Shown in pieces: positions 1 through 10,549 of a stretch of 43,764 nt of DNA. Made by a program: the position numbers and the translations under genes. Where the stretch lies: positions 1 through 43,764 of the IMG/VR virus record IMGVR_UViG_3300031884_000053; one strand, 5' to 3'. Position 1 is the first letter of the stretch, and every line of letters begins with the position of its first letter. This DNA is from a virus. Below the pieces are notes generated by a model. That model did not search any database. It was given only the letters and a program-made list of their open reading frames with translations, and had not been told where the DNA came from.

Positions 1-2362
<2,362 letters not shown>

Positions 2363-2399
2363 TTTTATTCCCTACAATCTAACAATTCACACAATGTCT

Positions 2400-2714
2400 T
2401 TAATTGGTGCAGCCTTTTATGATAGCCGCCTGTTTGTTTTCATAATCTAAATGATCTAACAATGATGCCGCAAGAATGGAAACATCATGCACAGCGTTGC
2501 CGTTCAAATCGTTTCCCACGCTACGCGGCAAAGGCGGCACATCGGACTGATTAATGCAGGTGGCAGTCACCACTTTGTTTACAGTCACAATCGAGGGAAC
2601 GTCAGGCTTGTCAGCATGGGGCACCGTCGCGCAGCCGGTTAGTGCCGTGAGGATTCCAAACGCCAGCATAGTCACAACGCAAGTCAGGATATATCGGATG
2701 GCTTCGCGGCTCAT
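2400..2714 (-). CDS. Outer-membrane spanin lipoprotein (o-spanin, Rz1-like)
   Basis: This 104-aa protein has a positively charged start, a hydrophobic stretch (about residues 9-26) and a lipobox ending LTGC with the lipidated cysteine at residue 28. The mature part is therefore about 77 residues. Its start overlaps the stop of the upstream i-spanin (ATGA at 2711-2714), the usual arrangement of two-component spanins. Established role: anchored in the outer membrane, it binds the i-spanin across the periplasm and fuses inner and outer membranes at the end of lysis. It is longer and less proline-rich than lambda Rz1. The call rests on lipobox plus position. Confidence 0.8.
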   Translation of the reverse strand: MSREAIRYILTCVVTMLAFGILTALTGCATVPHADKPDVPSIVTVNKVVTATCINQSDVPPLPRSVGNDLNGNAVHDVSILAASLLDHLDYENKQAAIIKGCTN

Positions 2715-3154
2715 AGTTCGCCTTTCACTTTCATCACACCATCAGGTGTGCGGCAGTTATAAGCCCCGTGGAGCGCGTTGGCGTCGATCTGGCGGGATTG
2801 TGCCTCTAGGGCCGCTCCACGCGCTGTAGCAGCCCCTAGCGCCGATTTAGCCGCCTTTGCGCGGTTATCGCTCGTTTGGGCAAGCGTTGTGATGCTGGCG
2901 TTCTGGCTTTCAATCTGCGCGACAAGATTGTGCGCCGTCTGCTGCTCGGTGCGAAAGGCCCCTTGCTCGGTGGCAAAGGCTTTTTGCCAGACGGGCAGTT
3001 CCTCCTTGGCTCGGTCCTTTTCATGCCATTGCCATCCAGCAATAATAGCAAGAGCCACACAAGCGCAGGGCCACGGGTAGCGCGCCAGCACTCCAAAGAG
3101 CGAGGACACGCCACCCTTAACCCAGCCCCATGCAGAAAGGACCAGAGCCAGCAT
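2711..3154 (-). CDS. Inner-membrane spanin (i-spanin, Rz-like)
   Basis: This 147-aa protein has one strong membrane segment (about residues 27-43, YPWPCACVALAIIAGWQW). A long charged alpha-helical region follows (about 44-128), rich in Ala, Gln and Glu, as expected for a periplasmic coiled coil. Two cysteine-containing hydrophobic positions lie near the membrane. The gene sits directly before the lipoprotein o-spanin gene with an ATGA overlap. The ATG overlaps the stop of the 58-aa membrane-protein gene upstream (TAATG at 3152-3156). Together they form the Gram-negative outer-membrane disruption step of lysis. Sequence similarity to lambda Rz is not visible, so the call is architectural. Confidence 0.8.
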   Translation of the reverse strand: MLALVLSAWGWVKGGVSSLFGVLARYPWPCACVALAIIAGWQWHEKDRAKEELPVWQKAFATEQGAFRTEQQTAHNLVAQIESQNASITTLAQTSDNRAKAAKSALGAATARGAALEAQSRQIDANALHGAYNCRTPDGVMKVKGEL

Positions 3155-3330
3155 TAGATCAGAGCCTTGGCAATCGCGCCCACCACAACGGCCACGCCAA
3201 TGGCTGCGAATACATGGGCCGAAAGGAAAGCCCGCACCTTGTCAAAGATGCTAACAGCATCCGCCTCAACCTTGGCAACATCGGCCTTGGCGGCGGTTTT
3301 AATAGCGGTGATTTCAGTCTTGATTGTCAT
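3154..3330 (-). CDS. 58-aa membrane protein, candidate holin or antiholin
   Basis: A short ORF starts MTIKTEITAIKTAAKADV. It has a charged amphipathic helix (residues 1-35) and one C-terminal hydrophobic helix (about 38-57, containing FAAIGVAVVVGAIAKAL). An excellent ribosome-binding site (AAGGAG) lies 7 nt before the ATG at 3330. The stop overlaps the i-spanin start. Its size, single membrane helix and place between endolysin and spanin genes fit a small holin-like protein. The two-helix protein at 3815-4045 competes for that role, and one may be the antiholin. Confidence 0.7.
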   Translation of the reverse strand: MTIKTEITAIKTAAKADVAKVEADAVSIFDKVRAFLSAHVFAAIGVAVVVGAIAKALI

Positions 3331-3345
3331 GATATTACTCCTTGG

Positions 3346-3822
3346 TTAAGCGTTGTCATCGCCGTCAGAGCCACCCGTCGGCTTACTGCCGATTGACTTC
3401 AGTTCCACGACGCCATTGCGAGCGACGACTTGCGAAATCCAATTTGGGAATGGCACAAGGTGAATACCCGTTCCTCGCCCACGGTGGCATTCGACGCATA
3501 AAATAACGAGATTCCGAATGTCATCAGGGCTAGTGATAGGCTTATCGCCAAGCTGTCCCGCAAAGCCGTAAATGTCGAAGTGGTGAGATAATTGCGTCAC
3601 CTTCGCCCAGTCGGTATTTTCAGCCTCACTCCATTCCACTAGAAAATGATGGGCTTCCAAATGCTCAGTCGCGCCGCAAGAAAGGCATGGCGTTTTCAGC
3701 TTTCCAATCAATTGGCGGCGATTTGCCTCAAACTCGGAACTGGCCTTGCGCTGAATATGCTCGGGATATTCCACATCAATCGTGAATGTCTCGCGCTGCT
3801 CATGGGCGGCTGTTTTATCCAT
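3346..3822 (-). CDS. HNH-type nuclease within the lysis cassette
   Basis: This 158-aa protein has two zinc-knuckle pairs, CLSC at 46-49 and CVEC at 109-112. A beta-beta-alpha core is visible: LEAHHF at 55-60, an Asn at 104 (RNLVILCVECHRG) and a final His at 113. That is the HNH/McrA-like layout in which His and Asn bind the catalytic metal. A GGAGG motif precedes the ATG. It overlaps the holin-like gene by 8 nt and lies between it and the small membrane protein. It could be a free-standing homing endonuclease or a phage nuclease captured in the lysis module. The DNA target is unknown. Confidence 0.7.
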   Translation of the reverse strand: MDKTAAHEQRETFTIDVEYPEHIQRKASSEFEANRRQLIGKLKTPCLSCGATEHLEAHHFLVEWSEAENTDWAKVTQLSHHFDIYGFAGQLGDKPITSPDDIRNLVILCVECHRGRGTGIHLVPFPNWISQVVARNGVVELKSIGSKPTGGSDGDDNA

Positions 3823-4045
3823 TGCCCTTGGCCTCCGGTGTTAGTTTTGCTCCAACGCCTCCGCCCATCAAAATACCAGCCCAAGCCATAGCAAAAGCTT
3901 GGTATATCTCTGGCGTTAACGTGCTATGCCATATTTGTGACGCAAAGCCCGCTGCCACCATAAGCAAACCCATGCCCACACCTACTCTCTGAAGAGAATA
4001 TGTCTCATTGTCGCTTTCAGTGAGAATATCAAAAAAGAACTTCAT
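3815..4045 (-). CDS. Two-helix holin-like membrane protein
   Basis: This 76-aa protein starts MKFFFDILTESDNETYSLQR. Two hydrophobic helices are visible (about 17-34, VGMGLLMVAAGFASQIW, and about 44-62, FAMAWAGILMGGGVGA), separated by a short polar turn and followed by a charged tail. This is class II holin topology. I chose ATG at 4045 rather than an upstream in-frame start because it makes an ATGA overlap with the metallophosphoesterase stop. It is the best candidate for the pore that lets the downstream-acting lysozyme reach the periplasm, since that lysozyme lacks a signal sequence. Confidence 0.65.
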   Translation of the reverse strand: MKFFFDILTESDNETYSLQRVGVGMGLLMVAAGFASQIWHSTLTPEIYQAFAMAWAGILMGGGVGAKLTPEAKGNG

Positions 4046-5019
4046 GCCATTATGTCCCCGCGAAACCACGCCTTGCCATCTATTACTTGGCAAAGTTCAG
4101 GGTGTAGCAATCTATTATCACGAAAAGTTAATACCACAAAACCCGAACAAGCTTGCGATGGTCTATTTCCCTGATATTCAAATTGAGGGCCGTCTAAATC
4201 AGCAATTGTGCCAGATTGAACGCCATATCTGCGCCCGCGAAGATCATGAAAAGGCTTGCATTCCAAAGCGTGTGTGTGTCCCGTTACGGTTGTAACGCCG
4301 CTTTTCATGGCATTGTTATAACCTGCGTGGACCCCATTAGCGTAGTTGTGAAACAGCATTACCGGATCAAGGCTGTTTTTATTAATCCAAAAGGAATGCC
4401 TTATATCCCAACCGGGGAAATGATCGGCCAGCCTCATGCCATGCAGGCCCGCCATTTCAGGAGCCTTTGTCACGATATTGCGCTCAAAACGCGCGTCGTG
4501 ATTGCCAATCGCCCAAATCCTCTCGCAACCCTTGGGGAGCGCCTGCTCTATTTCTCCAACCCGCTCTTGACAGGCGTGTAGTTCATCAACCGGCGATGGC
4601 CTCTCACTCCAGCCAAAGGGAGGATGGCGGGAGATTGAGCCACCATCAAACACATCGCCATTCAGCACCTTCAATCGCGGCTTGACGATCTTGATGACTT
4701 TGAGAAGGGCTTTGTGAGCGAGGGGGATCACTCCCGGCCAATAATGATGGTCCGATGAAATAATGATTGATCCTGAGAATATCTCTATTTCTCGGTTTAG
4801 GGGAAACGTCCAGCCGGTGTCGCGGTATTGCGGTGGAACGCGCCGGTCATCACCATCCGCCGACCTACTGGGGATATGGTGCCCGCGCTCCATAAGACGC
4901 AATCTTCGCCTTTGCAGGCCGCGCAAATCAACATTATATTCCTTTGCGACAAGGGCAATAGACCCAAGGCGATGCATTTCCGCTATTAACTGAGCGTCCG
5001 TCATTTTGGGAGTCGTCAT
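4042..5019 (-). CDS. Calcineurin-like metallophosphoesterase with N-terminal helix-turn-helix-like segment
   Basis: A 325-aa protein when started at ATG 5019, which forms an ATGA overlap with the lysozyme stop. Residues 5-42 look like a helix-turn-helix (LIAEMHRLGSIALVAKEY then RGLQRRRL). The metallophosphoesterase signature follows in order: SDHH (89-92), GDVFD (121-125), GNHD (172-175) and GHTH (247-250), so both metal sites appear intact. The family hydrolyses phosphomono- or diesters, including nucleic acids and nucleotides. Its place inside a lysis cassette is unusual, and co-transcription alone does not show a lysis role. Candidates include DNA-end or nucleotide processing or a moron function. 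Confidence 0.85.
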   Translation of the reverse strand: MTTPKMTDAQLIAEMHRLGSIALVAKEYNVDLRGLQRRRLRLMERGHHIPSRSADGDDRRVPPQYRDTGWTFPLNREIEIFSGSIIISSDHHYWPGVIPLAHKALLKVIKIVKPRLKVLNGDVFDGGSISRHPPFGWSERPSPVDELHACQERVGEIEQALPKGCERIWAIGNHDARFERNIVTKAPEMAGLHGMRLADHFPGWDIRHSFWINKNSLDPVMLFHNYANGVHAGYNNAMKSGVTTVTGHTHALECKPFHDLRGRRYGVQSGTIADLDGPQFEYQGNRPSQACSGFVVLTFRDNRLLHPELCQVIDGKAWFRGDIMA

Positions 5020-5567
5020 GCACCCCCCATAATCTGTTGGAGGGCAGGCATAATATCCATCATTTTCCCGCCTACCGGAAGATAGTGAGGGCCCTGAGCC
5101 GTAAATACACGAATGCGCATATTGGCAGGCCATGAATCATTAAAAAAGAGCGCCATTTCTCTTTTGCAGCGCGCAGATTCATTCCCGTGATTTGTCCAGA
5201 AAGCCCAATCAGCTTTGGCGCTAGTTGGCTTCCCGTCCAGAAAATCCTTGACCCATTGAGCGGTGCGAAAATTACCCTGTCCATTTCGCCACAAAAAAGA
5301 CAAAGATGCCGCTAGTTGGTTTTCCTCTAAATTAGGAAGGGCCTTAGCAATAACCGGGAGATATTGCGCCTCTATCATTTCAATCGCCGCCTTGAGGCAT
5401 ATGTCAATTGATTGGGGCTTGTCTTTATATTGCCTGACTTTATGGCCGCCGCTCTCGGCAATGCCAATACTCCAAGTCCATATACCAGCGGAATCCAAAT
5501 ATGCGGACAAACCGACCGCTTCCTCGCTGGCAATGTAGGCAACGCATTTCGGTGTCAATTTTAGCAT
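5016..5567 (-). CDS. Endolysin, T4-type lysozyme (glycoside hydrolase family 24)
   Basis: This 183-aa enzyme starts MLKLTPKCVAYIASEEAV with AAGGAG upstream. Glu16, Asp25 and Thr31 keep exactly the spacing of the T4 lysozyme triad Glu11-Asp20-Thr26, in EAVGLSAYLDSAGIWT. The usual TIGYGH loop has diverged to SIGIAESGGH. It cleaves the MurNAc-GlcNAc bond of peptidoglycan. No signal or signal-anchor segment is present, so export depends on a holin. The neighbours provide two or three candidates. In-frame upstream ATGs would add a non-protein-like tail and were rejected. Confidence 0.88.
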   Translation of the reverse strand: MLKLTPKCVAYIASEEAVGLSAYLDSAGIWTWSIGIAESGGHKVRQYKDKPQSIDICLKAAIEMIEAQYLPVIAKALPNLEENQLAASLSFLWRNGQGNFRTAQWVKDFLDGKPTSAKADWAFWTNHGNESARCKREMALFFNDSWPANMRIRVFTAQGPHYLPVGGKMMDIMPALQQIMGGA

Positions 5568-5584
5568 CGAAGCGCTCCTTGCAA

Positions 5585-5932
5585 TTAATGTTGCGCTGTA
5601 AAGAATGCCTTTATCGCGCCGCTTAAAACAGAAAAAACAGAAACACAAAGGGCCATAAGCGAAACGACAACAGACCATCCGTGCTTTTTTATTTCTTCCT
5701 TTGCCTCATGCTTCCCGCCCTCAACCTTCAGTTCCGTAATGTCTGAATGAATGCCGGTAATTAAATCCTTAATTTCCTTGAATCCGTCAGCCATGGCCTT
5801 GTCAATTCTATCCATACGGTCATTCAAGTTGGCCTCCATACGCACGCCGGTGGTTTGCGCAGCCTCAGCCATCGCTTGGGCTTTTCCTATCTCTATGCCC
5901 AAGTCGGCGTGTGAAGGTTGAAGGGGAGACAT
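5585..5932 (-). CDS. XhlA-like coiled-coil membrane protein, lysis-associated
   Basis: In this 115-aa protein a long charged helical region (about 10-85, including LNDRMDRIDKAMADGFKEIK) leads into one C-terminal membrane helix (about 87-108, VVVSLMALCVSVFSVLSGAI). This is the plan of haemolysin XhlA proteins, which sit next to holin and endolysin genes and assist lysis. The start has a weak ribosome-binding site and lies 8 nt after the previous stop, suggesting coupled translation. It is first in the lysis cassette in transcription order. A spacer or holin-chaperone role is equally possible. Confidence 0.65.
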   Translation of the reverse strand: MSPLQPSHADLGIEIGKAQAMAEAAQTTGVRMEANLNDRMDRIDKAMADGFKEIKDLITGIHSDITELKVEGGKHEAKEEIKKHGWSVVVSLMALCVSVFSVLSGAIKAFFTAQH

Positions 5933-5940
5933 TCTAGTGA

Positions 5941-6258
5941 TCAGTAGTAATAGGAAACGAGTAAGGTCGATCCGCCCGAGGCGGTGGAAATGAATTTAAT
6001 GGCAGACAAATCACCATTGAAACCCTCTGGCTCAGTACCCGCATTCAATACCATGCCACCACCAACGCTGGCCGTAGGATTAACGCCATCATCGCGCCAA
6101 TTAACGCTATTAGTCAGAGCCTGTATAAGCGCATATTTGGGAGTGCCATTAGTCCCGGTGGGGAGTGTCAGGCCAGTGGCCGCAGAGTTGGTGAGGCTGA
6201 TGGCCTGAAAAGAGGAGGGATAGGGCTGATACTGACCGGGAAAAAGGGGAGTGGACAT
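5941..6258 (-). CDS. Small virion-type protein of unknown function
   Basis: This 105-aa protein starts MSTPLFPGQYQPYPSSFQAI and ends with two tyrosine-rich strands (LLVSYYY). It is beta-rich, has no cysteine, and has no membrane segment or signal. It lies between a fibre-assembly gene and the lysis cassette. Its style (SLTNSAATGLTLPTGT) resembles small decoration or fibre-associated proteins, but no family was recognised. Confidence 0.55.
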   Translation of the reverse strand: MSTPLFPGQYQPYPSSFQAISLTNSAATGLTLPTGTNGTPKYALIQALTNSVNWRDDGVNPTASVGGGMVLNAGTEPEGFNGDLSAIKFISTASGGSTLLVSYYY

Positions 6259-6282
6259 GATATATTCCTAATCACAAGGGGT

Positions 6283-6669
6283 TTAGTTAGAAGGCGAAAC
6301 CGGCCATTTAATCTTTTGCGGAAAGCCCTTTTGGGCGGTAAGATCGCGCAGAGCCTGACGATACGTTATCCAATCAGATGTAGGGAGTTGCGCAATTTCG
6401 ACTGCCTTAACCACAATAAAATCACTGCTAGCCAGCAATGCGTTTCTTTGTGATCGAATGGCGAGCGCCAGTTGATCGGAAAGATTGGGCGGATCTGAAA
6501 GCGCGGGATTGCCATTTTCATCAATGGTGATAATTTGACAGGCTGATTGACCCGCCAAAAGTTGATTGCGCTGATCTTCGGTAATCACAACGCAATCGGC
6601 TGGGCGCGCATCCCCATGCAGGGTGTCTAGGTAAAACCCGCTAGTAGATGGTGAATAATACCAAGTCAT
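6283..6669 (-). CDS. Tail fibre assembly chaperone
   Basis: In this 128-aa protein the C-terminal half carries the tail-fibre-assembly (Caudo_TAP-like) pattern: LRSQ-type helices ending WITYRQALRDLTAQ then GFPQKIKWPVSPSN. The N-terminus (TWYYSPSTSGFYLDTLHGD) matches the small beta segment usual in these chaperones, which bind the fibre tip and help trimerise it. It sits directly after (downstream of) the stalk-type tail fibre gene, as in Mu, lambda and P2 relatives. Function is inferred from family and order. Confidence 0.8.
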   Translation of the reverse strand: MTWYYSPSTSGFYLDTLHGDARPADCVVITEDQRNQLLAGQSACQIITIDENGNPALSDPPNLSDQLALAIRSQRNALLASSDFIVVKAVEIAQLPTSDWITYRQALRDLTAQKGFPQKIKWPVSPSN

Positions 6670-6700
6670 ATAAAACCGCCTATTTCTGCGTCAAATTGCT

Positions 6701-7924
6701 TTAAATTACACCCACGGCAATCCAGCTTGCGGTGCGAGGGCCGGATCCGTCATCGCAGGTCAATCCATATTGCGTATTAGTCAAAGTAGGAGCCGCAACG
6801 CTATTGCCGCTGGTGGCCCCGGCCTTTGATTGGCTCCACGAAACCACAATCCTATAGGCCGTGGTAAAGGCAACCGGGAAGCTGAAAAGCTGCGGGGTGG
6901 TGCTAGACCCAGCCGCAACCGTCGCCGTTCCCCACTGGTAGGTAAAGCCGCTAGAGGCCGTGTAATATCCCGAGGCGCTTAGTGAATTAGTGCCAAAACC
7001 CAAGGCGGTATAAAGGGCGGATAGCGTCACATCATTGGCATTGTTTGTCGTTCCCGTCAGGTTTGCCTTGACGGTACCGGCAGACATTTGCGCCAAATCT
7101 GAATTAGCCACCGTGTTGTTGACAATGGCCGCGCTTGTCACTGAATTGGCGGCAAGGCCATTGCTGGTGACAGCGCCAGTGGCAATTGCGGAACTTGTGA
7201 CCGCGCCCGAGGCAATGGCCGAAGATGTCACAGCGCCAGCCGCAATGGCTCCGCTTGTAACCGCACCAGAGGCGATGGTGGTGGAAGTAACCGACCCGCT
7301 ACTTAGCTTGGCGGGAAAACTTAGCAGTTCAAAACTAGTGCCATCCCATGCCACCTCATAAATCTGAGAGGCAGCAAGCTGGCCCGATTGCAAAGCGCTG
7401 CCATTTAATAGAACGTTTTTGTCACCTATGCCGTTTACATTCAGAGTATAAGCGCCCGTGTTGGCTGCGTTTATTTTTTCAACGCGGATAGGCGAATAAA
7501 GTATCTGCGAAAGCGCGCTGATTGAGGGCGAGAGAGTTATTGCCCCGTTGTTGGCCGATCCCGTATCAACTGCCGAATTGCCAAACTGAGATTGAATATT
7601 ATTGGCACCGGCAAGCTGATTCAAAAAGCCAGCAGTCAGAAAATTGGAAACAACAGACCCAACAGGCCAAGTTGCGTCAGTCGTTCCCTCCTGCCCTCGG
7701 ATAACGGTCATTGTATCGCCTGTGCGAGCCGTAACCAACACGATTTCATTCGGGGTGCCAGTGGGGCTGCCAGCGGCAAAGATAGTCGCGGTAAACGTTT
7801 GCCCAACAGAAAGTGAGGGGAAATTAACACCCGTGCCCGTTGCCACTGTCATAGTGGTGGAGCCGCTATTGAGCGTGGAACCCAGCGTGGTGTTGGCGTT
7901 GTTAGTAAATTGATAAGCGCTCAT
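6701..7924 (-). CDS. Tail fibre with repeat stalk and gp53-like C-terminal domain
   Basis: A 407-aa protein from ATG 7924 (ATGA overlap with the previous gene). Residues 1-110 form a beta-rich attachment domain. About residues 210-270 hold tandem repeats of the type SGAVTSxAIA, a trimeric stalk motif. The end has the pattern FTYQWGT, then FPVAFTTAYRIVVSW, typical of the terminal receptor-binding domain of many tail fibres. It sits directly after the baseplate-to-fibre connector gene and before the assembly chaperone. It probably binds the host surface. The repeats make length variation likely. Confidence 0.85.
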   Translation of the reverse strand: MSAYQFTNNANTTLGSTLNSGSTTMTVATGTGVNFPSLSVGQTFTATIFAAGSPTGTPNEIVLVTARTGDTMTVIRGQEGTTDATWPVGSVVSNFLTAGFLNQLAGANNIQSQFGNSAVDTGSANNGAITLSPSISALSQILYSPIRVEKINAANTGAYTLNVNGIGDKNVLLNGSALQSGQLAASQIYEVAWDGTSFELLSFPAKLSSGSVTSTTIASGAVTSGAIAAGAVTSSAIASGAVTSSAIATGAVTSNGLAANSVTSAAIVNNTVANSDLAQMSAGTVKANLTGTTNNANDVTLSALYTALGFGTNSLSASGYYTASSGFTYQWGTATVAAGSSTTPQLFSFPVAFTTAYRIVVSWSQSKAGATSGNSVAAPTLTNTQYGLTCDDGSGPRTASWIAVGVI

Positions 7925-8592
7925 ACGAGTTCCACCGTCCATTGAATTTGAATGGGCAATTCCACAACTCCGGTTTTAACAGCCGATTGGAATATTTGAG
8001 ATTCAGTTGTAGTCGCCAGTTCTATAGTCCAAGTCTTAAACCCAGTAGGATAAACAGAGATATTGTATTGGGTGTCGTTTGTAACGTCAGTGCCCTGAAC
8101 GCCATTTAAAAAGCGATTGATACGCCTTTTCAGCCATGTCGGAGTGAATGTTTTTCCGTCGCCCTTGTAGAATGCCCAAGTGATAATTCGGCAAAATGTG
8201 TCGTCTGTAGTTGCCGTGTAGGTTCCGGCAATGCCCTTGATATATCCATTAAGGGGCAGGGCGTTTACATTGAAAGTGTTAACATCACCAATATTAGGCG
8301 TGCCCGTGCTGGTAGGAAGGCCCGGCCTGCTTATGCCATAAAGACCCTCAGCCACCCAATCCAGCAAGGGAGTAATCGCGTTGCCGGGCTGCGAAACGGG
8401 CGCTTGGGTGTAAATGGGCAGATTAAGCGCATTAAACCAGTTAATATAGGCTTGGGTGTATTGGTTATATGCCGTGAAAAAAGCCTGCACATTATCATCA
8501 TTCTGATACTGCACATAGAGATAAGCCGGTATCGTGTTCTGAATACTCGTAGGGCCCGTGGTCGGCCAGCTCGTATCTACACCCGCTACCAT
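7921..8592 (-). CDS. Baseplate-fibre connector (tail protein I / DUF2612-like position)
   Basis: This 223-aa protein lies immediately after the baseplate J gene and before the tail fibre gene, the place of P2 gpI or Mu gp48 and their DUF2612 counterparts. Its middle has the motif YKGDGKTFTPTWLKRRINRF followed by NISVYPTG strands, reminiscent of DUF2612. The N-terminus has long aromatic helices (YNQYTQAYINWFNALNLP). It is expected to close the baseplate wedge and hold fibres. The name rests on order plus partial motif memory. Confidence 0.7.
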   Translation of the reverse strand: MVAGVDTSWPTTGPTSIQNTIPAYLYVQYQNDDNVQAFFTAYNQYTQAYINWFNALNLPIYTQAPVSQPGNAITPLLDWVAEGLYGISRPGLPTSTGTPNIGDVNTFNVNALPLNGYIKGIAGTYTATTDDTFCRIITWAFYKGDGKTFTPTWLKRRINRFLNGVQGTDVTNDTQYNISVYPTGFKTWTIELATTTESQIFQSAVKTGVVELPIQIQWTVELV

Positions 8593-8593
8593 A

Positions 8594-10033
8594 TCAAATC
8601 TGCGTAATTGTAATGTTGGTGGTAGTTATGGTGAAATAGCTTTCCGCATCACCATAGATCAGGGAAGTTCCCGCCTCGGGAACTGCCTCATACCCATTAA
8701 TCGTAACCGTCCAATCCAACGTGCTAATAAGTGCCGGGTTGTTATTAAACAAAGACAGCACAGATTCGATAAAATCAGTTTGCAAAGCAAATAGATTGAT
8801 TGGAGCGCCAACAGGAATGCTGTTAATGTAATTGGAGATAGCAGTAGAGCCAAGCTGAGAAACAGAAGTGGCGTCAACGTAATTGGGGCTTATGGAGTTC
8901 CAACTAAGCTGAATTGTTACCGTCTCATCGGGCGGATTAACAAAGGGCACTGTATAAGTGTCTGGATAGCTATTAATGTTAACCGATATTGTCCTCGTAT
9001 TAGGGGTGACAACGCCACCCCCGCTATACGTTCCCAAACCTATCGTATTAACGCCAAAGCTGAATTGCGTGGGCGAAATAACGGTGACTGTGTAAGGGCC
9101 GCCATTAACGCCGCCAATCCCCAAAACGTCTTCAATGTAAACGTTGCTCTGCCCTGTAGTTAGGCCGTGATATAGGTTAGTCGTCACAACGCCGGGATTG
9201 GCATTGGTAACGCCTGTAACGCCAATTGTGGAGCCGACCAGCGTGGAAATATCCAACCCCGAATTGTAGATGGCATTAGCCACATTGTAGGGATCGCCGC
9301 CGCCGCAAATAACTTCCCATCCGCCGCCATTGACCTGCTTAACCGCGATAAGGCGGGGCTGCACGTTAGGCACGTTTGCAAGTAGCGTTTTCGCCATGCT
9401 GGCATTGCCCTGCCCGGAAACCAAACCAGCCTGCAACACCAAGGCAGCATATTGCTCTTGCGTTTGTGCTCCCGCGCTAGGAATGCCGACTTGCGGATTG
9501 GTGACGGTTAGAGTGATGCTGGACGGCACGCTTGATACAATTGTAATAACGGTATTAGCCGCGACCGCCCAACTACCGCTTACTGTTGCAACGCAATACA
9601 GCGGGATCGATGAGCCGGTTGATTGTATTATGCCGCCATCTTGCACTTGATACTGATAAGTGCCATCGCTAACCAAAAAGCCGGGGGGAATCTGAAAACC
9701 AACGGTCCCGGTAAACACCACATAGACTGAAGTGTTTGAAGTGGTGCCCTGAGGCACACCATAGATATTGCCAAGTTCCGTCAACAAATACGGATTAGCA
9801 CCAAATGGCGTCAAAGAGTTGATGGTCTCAACAGCGGCGGAATCGCACAAGGCCAGAGCATAGGTGGCAGTGCTGGCAAGGTCTTCAATCAAGCCGCCGG
9901 GGAGAACGGTGTAACCGGGGTTATTAGCCGCCACCAACTGAATAAGATTAGACCATAGCGTAACAGGAGACGTAGGCTGGGCCCCAGCAGACGTAACATT
10001 GAGATTAACGCTAATTGGGGTGGATGTTGTCAT
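8594..10033 (-). CDS. Baseplate J-like wedge protein
   Basis: This 479-aa protein has a typical baseplate J/gp47 layout. The N-terminal helix set (ANNPGYTVLPGGLIEDLAST) is followed by IYGVPQGTTSNTSVYVVFTG, the PPGFLVSDG strand, and a helix run AQTQEQYAALVLQAGLVSGQ. Residues about 270-346 are an inserted beta-domain (YHGLTTGQSNVYIEDV to GTYSGGGVVTP) that also appears in the sheath and in a head protein. The conserved C-terminal wedge part resumes at TRTISVNINSYPDTYTV. It forms the ring of wedges that triggers sheath contraction. It overlaps the gp25-like gene by one base. Confidence 0.88.
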   Translation of the reverse strand: MTTSTPISVNLNVTSAGAQPTSPVTLWSNLIQLVAANNPGYTVLPGGLIEDLASTATYALALCDSAAVETINSLTPFGANPYLLTELGNIYGVPQGTTSNTSVYVVFTGTVGFQIPPGFLVSDGTYQYQVQDGGIIQSTGSSIPLYCVATVSGSWAVAANTVITIVSSVPSSITLTVTNPQVGIPSAGAQTQEQYAALVLQAGLVSGQGNASMAKTLLANVPNVQPRLIAVKQVNGGGWEVICGGGDPYNVANAIYNSGLDISTLVGSTIGVTGVTNANPGVVTTNLYHGLTTGQSNVYIEDVLGIGGVNGGPYTVTVISPTQFSFGVNTIGLGTYSGGGVVTPNTRTISVNINSYPDTYTVPFVNPPDETVTIQLSWNSISPNYVDATSVSQLGSTAISNYINSIPVGAPINLFALQTDFIESVLSLFNNNPALISTLDWTVTINGYEAVPEAGTSLIYGDAESYFTITTTNITITQI

Positions 10034-10455
10034 CAGAGGGGCACCGGATTCAACAGGATAGCGCCGGGATTGGCAGTGGCGTTAATATTGTAAACTGGAT
10101 CAAAGACGTTCTTTTTGGCAATCAAAAGAGCCATAAAATACTGAGAAAAATTCTGTTGCGTTAGCGAAACATAGTAATCAGGGAAAACCTGAGTTACAAC
10201 GCTTTGCTGTGAGGGAATGCCATAATTCCCAAAAAAGGGCGATTCATTCAAGTTCAATTGAAGAACCTGCGCCAAGGTTGTCAGCCACACAGCATCATTA
10301 TAACCATTGTCGTCAGTAGTTACTTCGACCCAATTATATGTTGGATAAATATTTGAATTAGTGGCATTGGAGCCGCCGATCGCGCTTATGCCTATGGAAA
10401 ATTCACCAATCGCGCTGCTTTGCGCACTAGCGTAATCTCGGCCCCAAGTTCTCAT
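10033..10455 (-). CDS. gp25/gp46-like baseplate wedge protein
   Basis: This 140-aa protein contains a conserved-looking block WLTTLAQVLQLNLNESPFFG then YGIPSQQSVVTQVFPDYYV. This matches the gp25/lysozyme-like baseplate wedge or Mu gp46 families, which nucleate the sheath on the baseplate. It lies directly upstream of baseplate J with a one-base overlap, the standard order. The ribosome-binding site is weak. A 37-codon ORF just ahead may couple its translation. Confidence 0.7.
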   Translation of the reverse strand: MRTWGRDYASAQSSAIGEFSIGISAIGGSNATNSNIYPTYNWVEVTTDDNGYNDAVWLTTLAQVLQLNLNESPFFGNYGIPSQQSVVTQVFPDYYVSLTQQNFSQYFMALLIAKKNVFDPVYNINATANPGAILLNPVPL

Positions 10456-10540
10456 TGCGCTGCCCTGTTATTAAAGCCTGAGATAGATTGATACTTTGGC
10501 TCATTTTTGACAAAAAGTAAACCCACCTTGCCTTGGTCAT
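10427..10540 (-). CDS. Possible 37-aa ORF between spike-side and wedge genes
   Basis: An ATG at 10540 lies 9 nt after the stop of the coiled-coil gene, with AAGG at a fair distance. It opens a 37-codon frame (MTKARWVYFLSKMSQSINLS and on) that overlaps the next gene by 29 nt in another frame. It is basic and has no recognisable domain. It may be only a coupling leader or chance. I include it because this genome leaves almost no other 95-bp gaps. Confidence 0.25.
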   Translation of the reverse strand: MTKARWVYFLSKMSQSINLSQALITGQRNENLGPRLR

Positions 10541-10549
10541 TTTGCCTTA

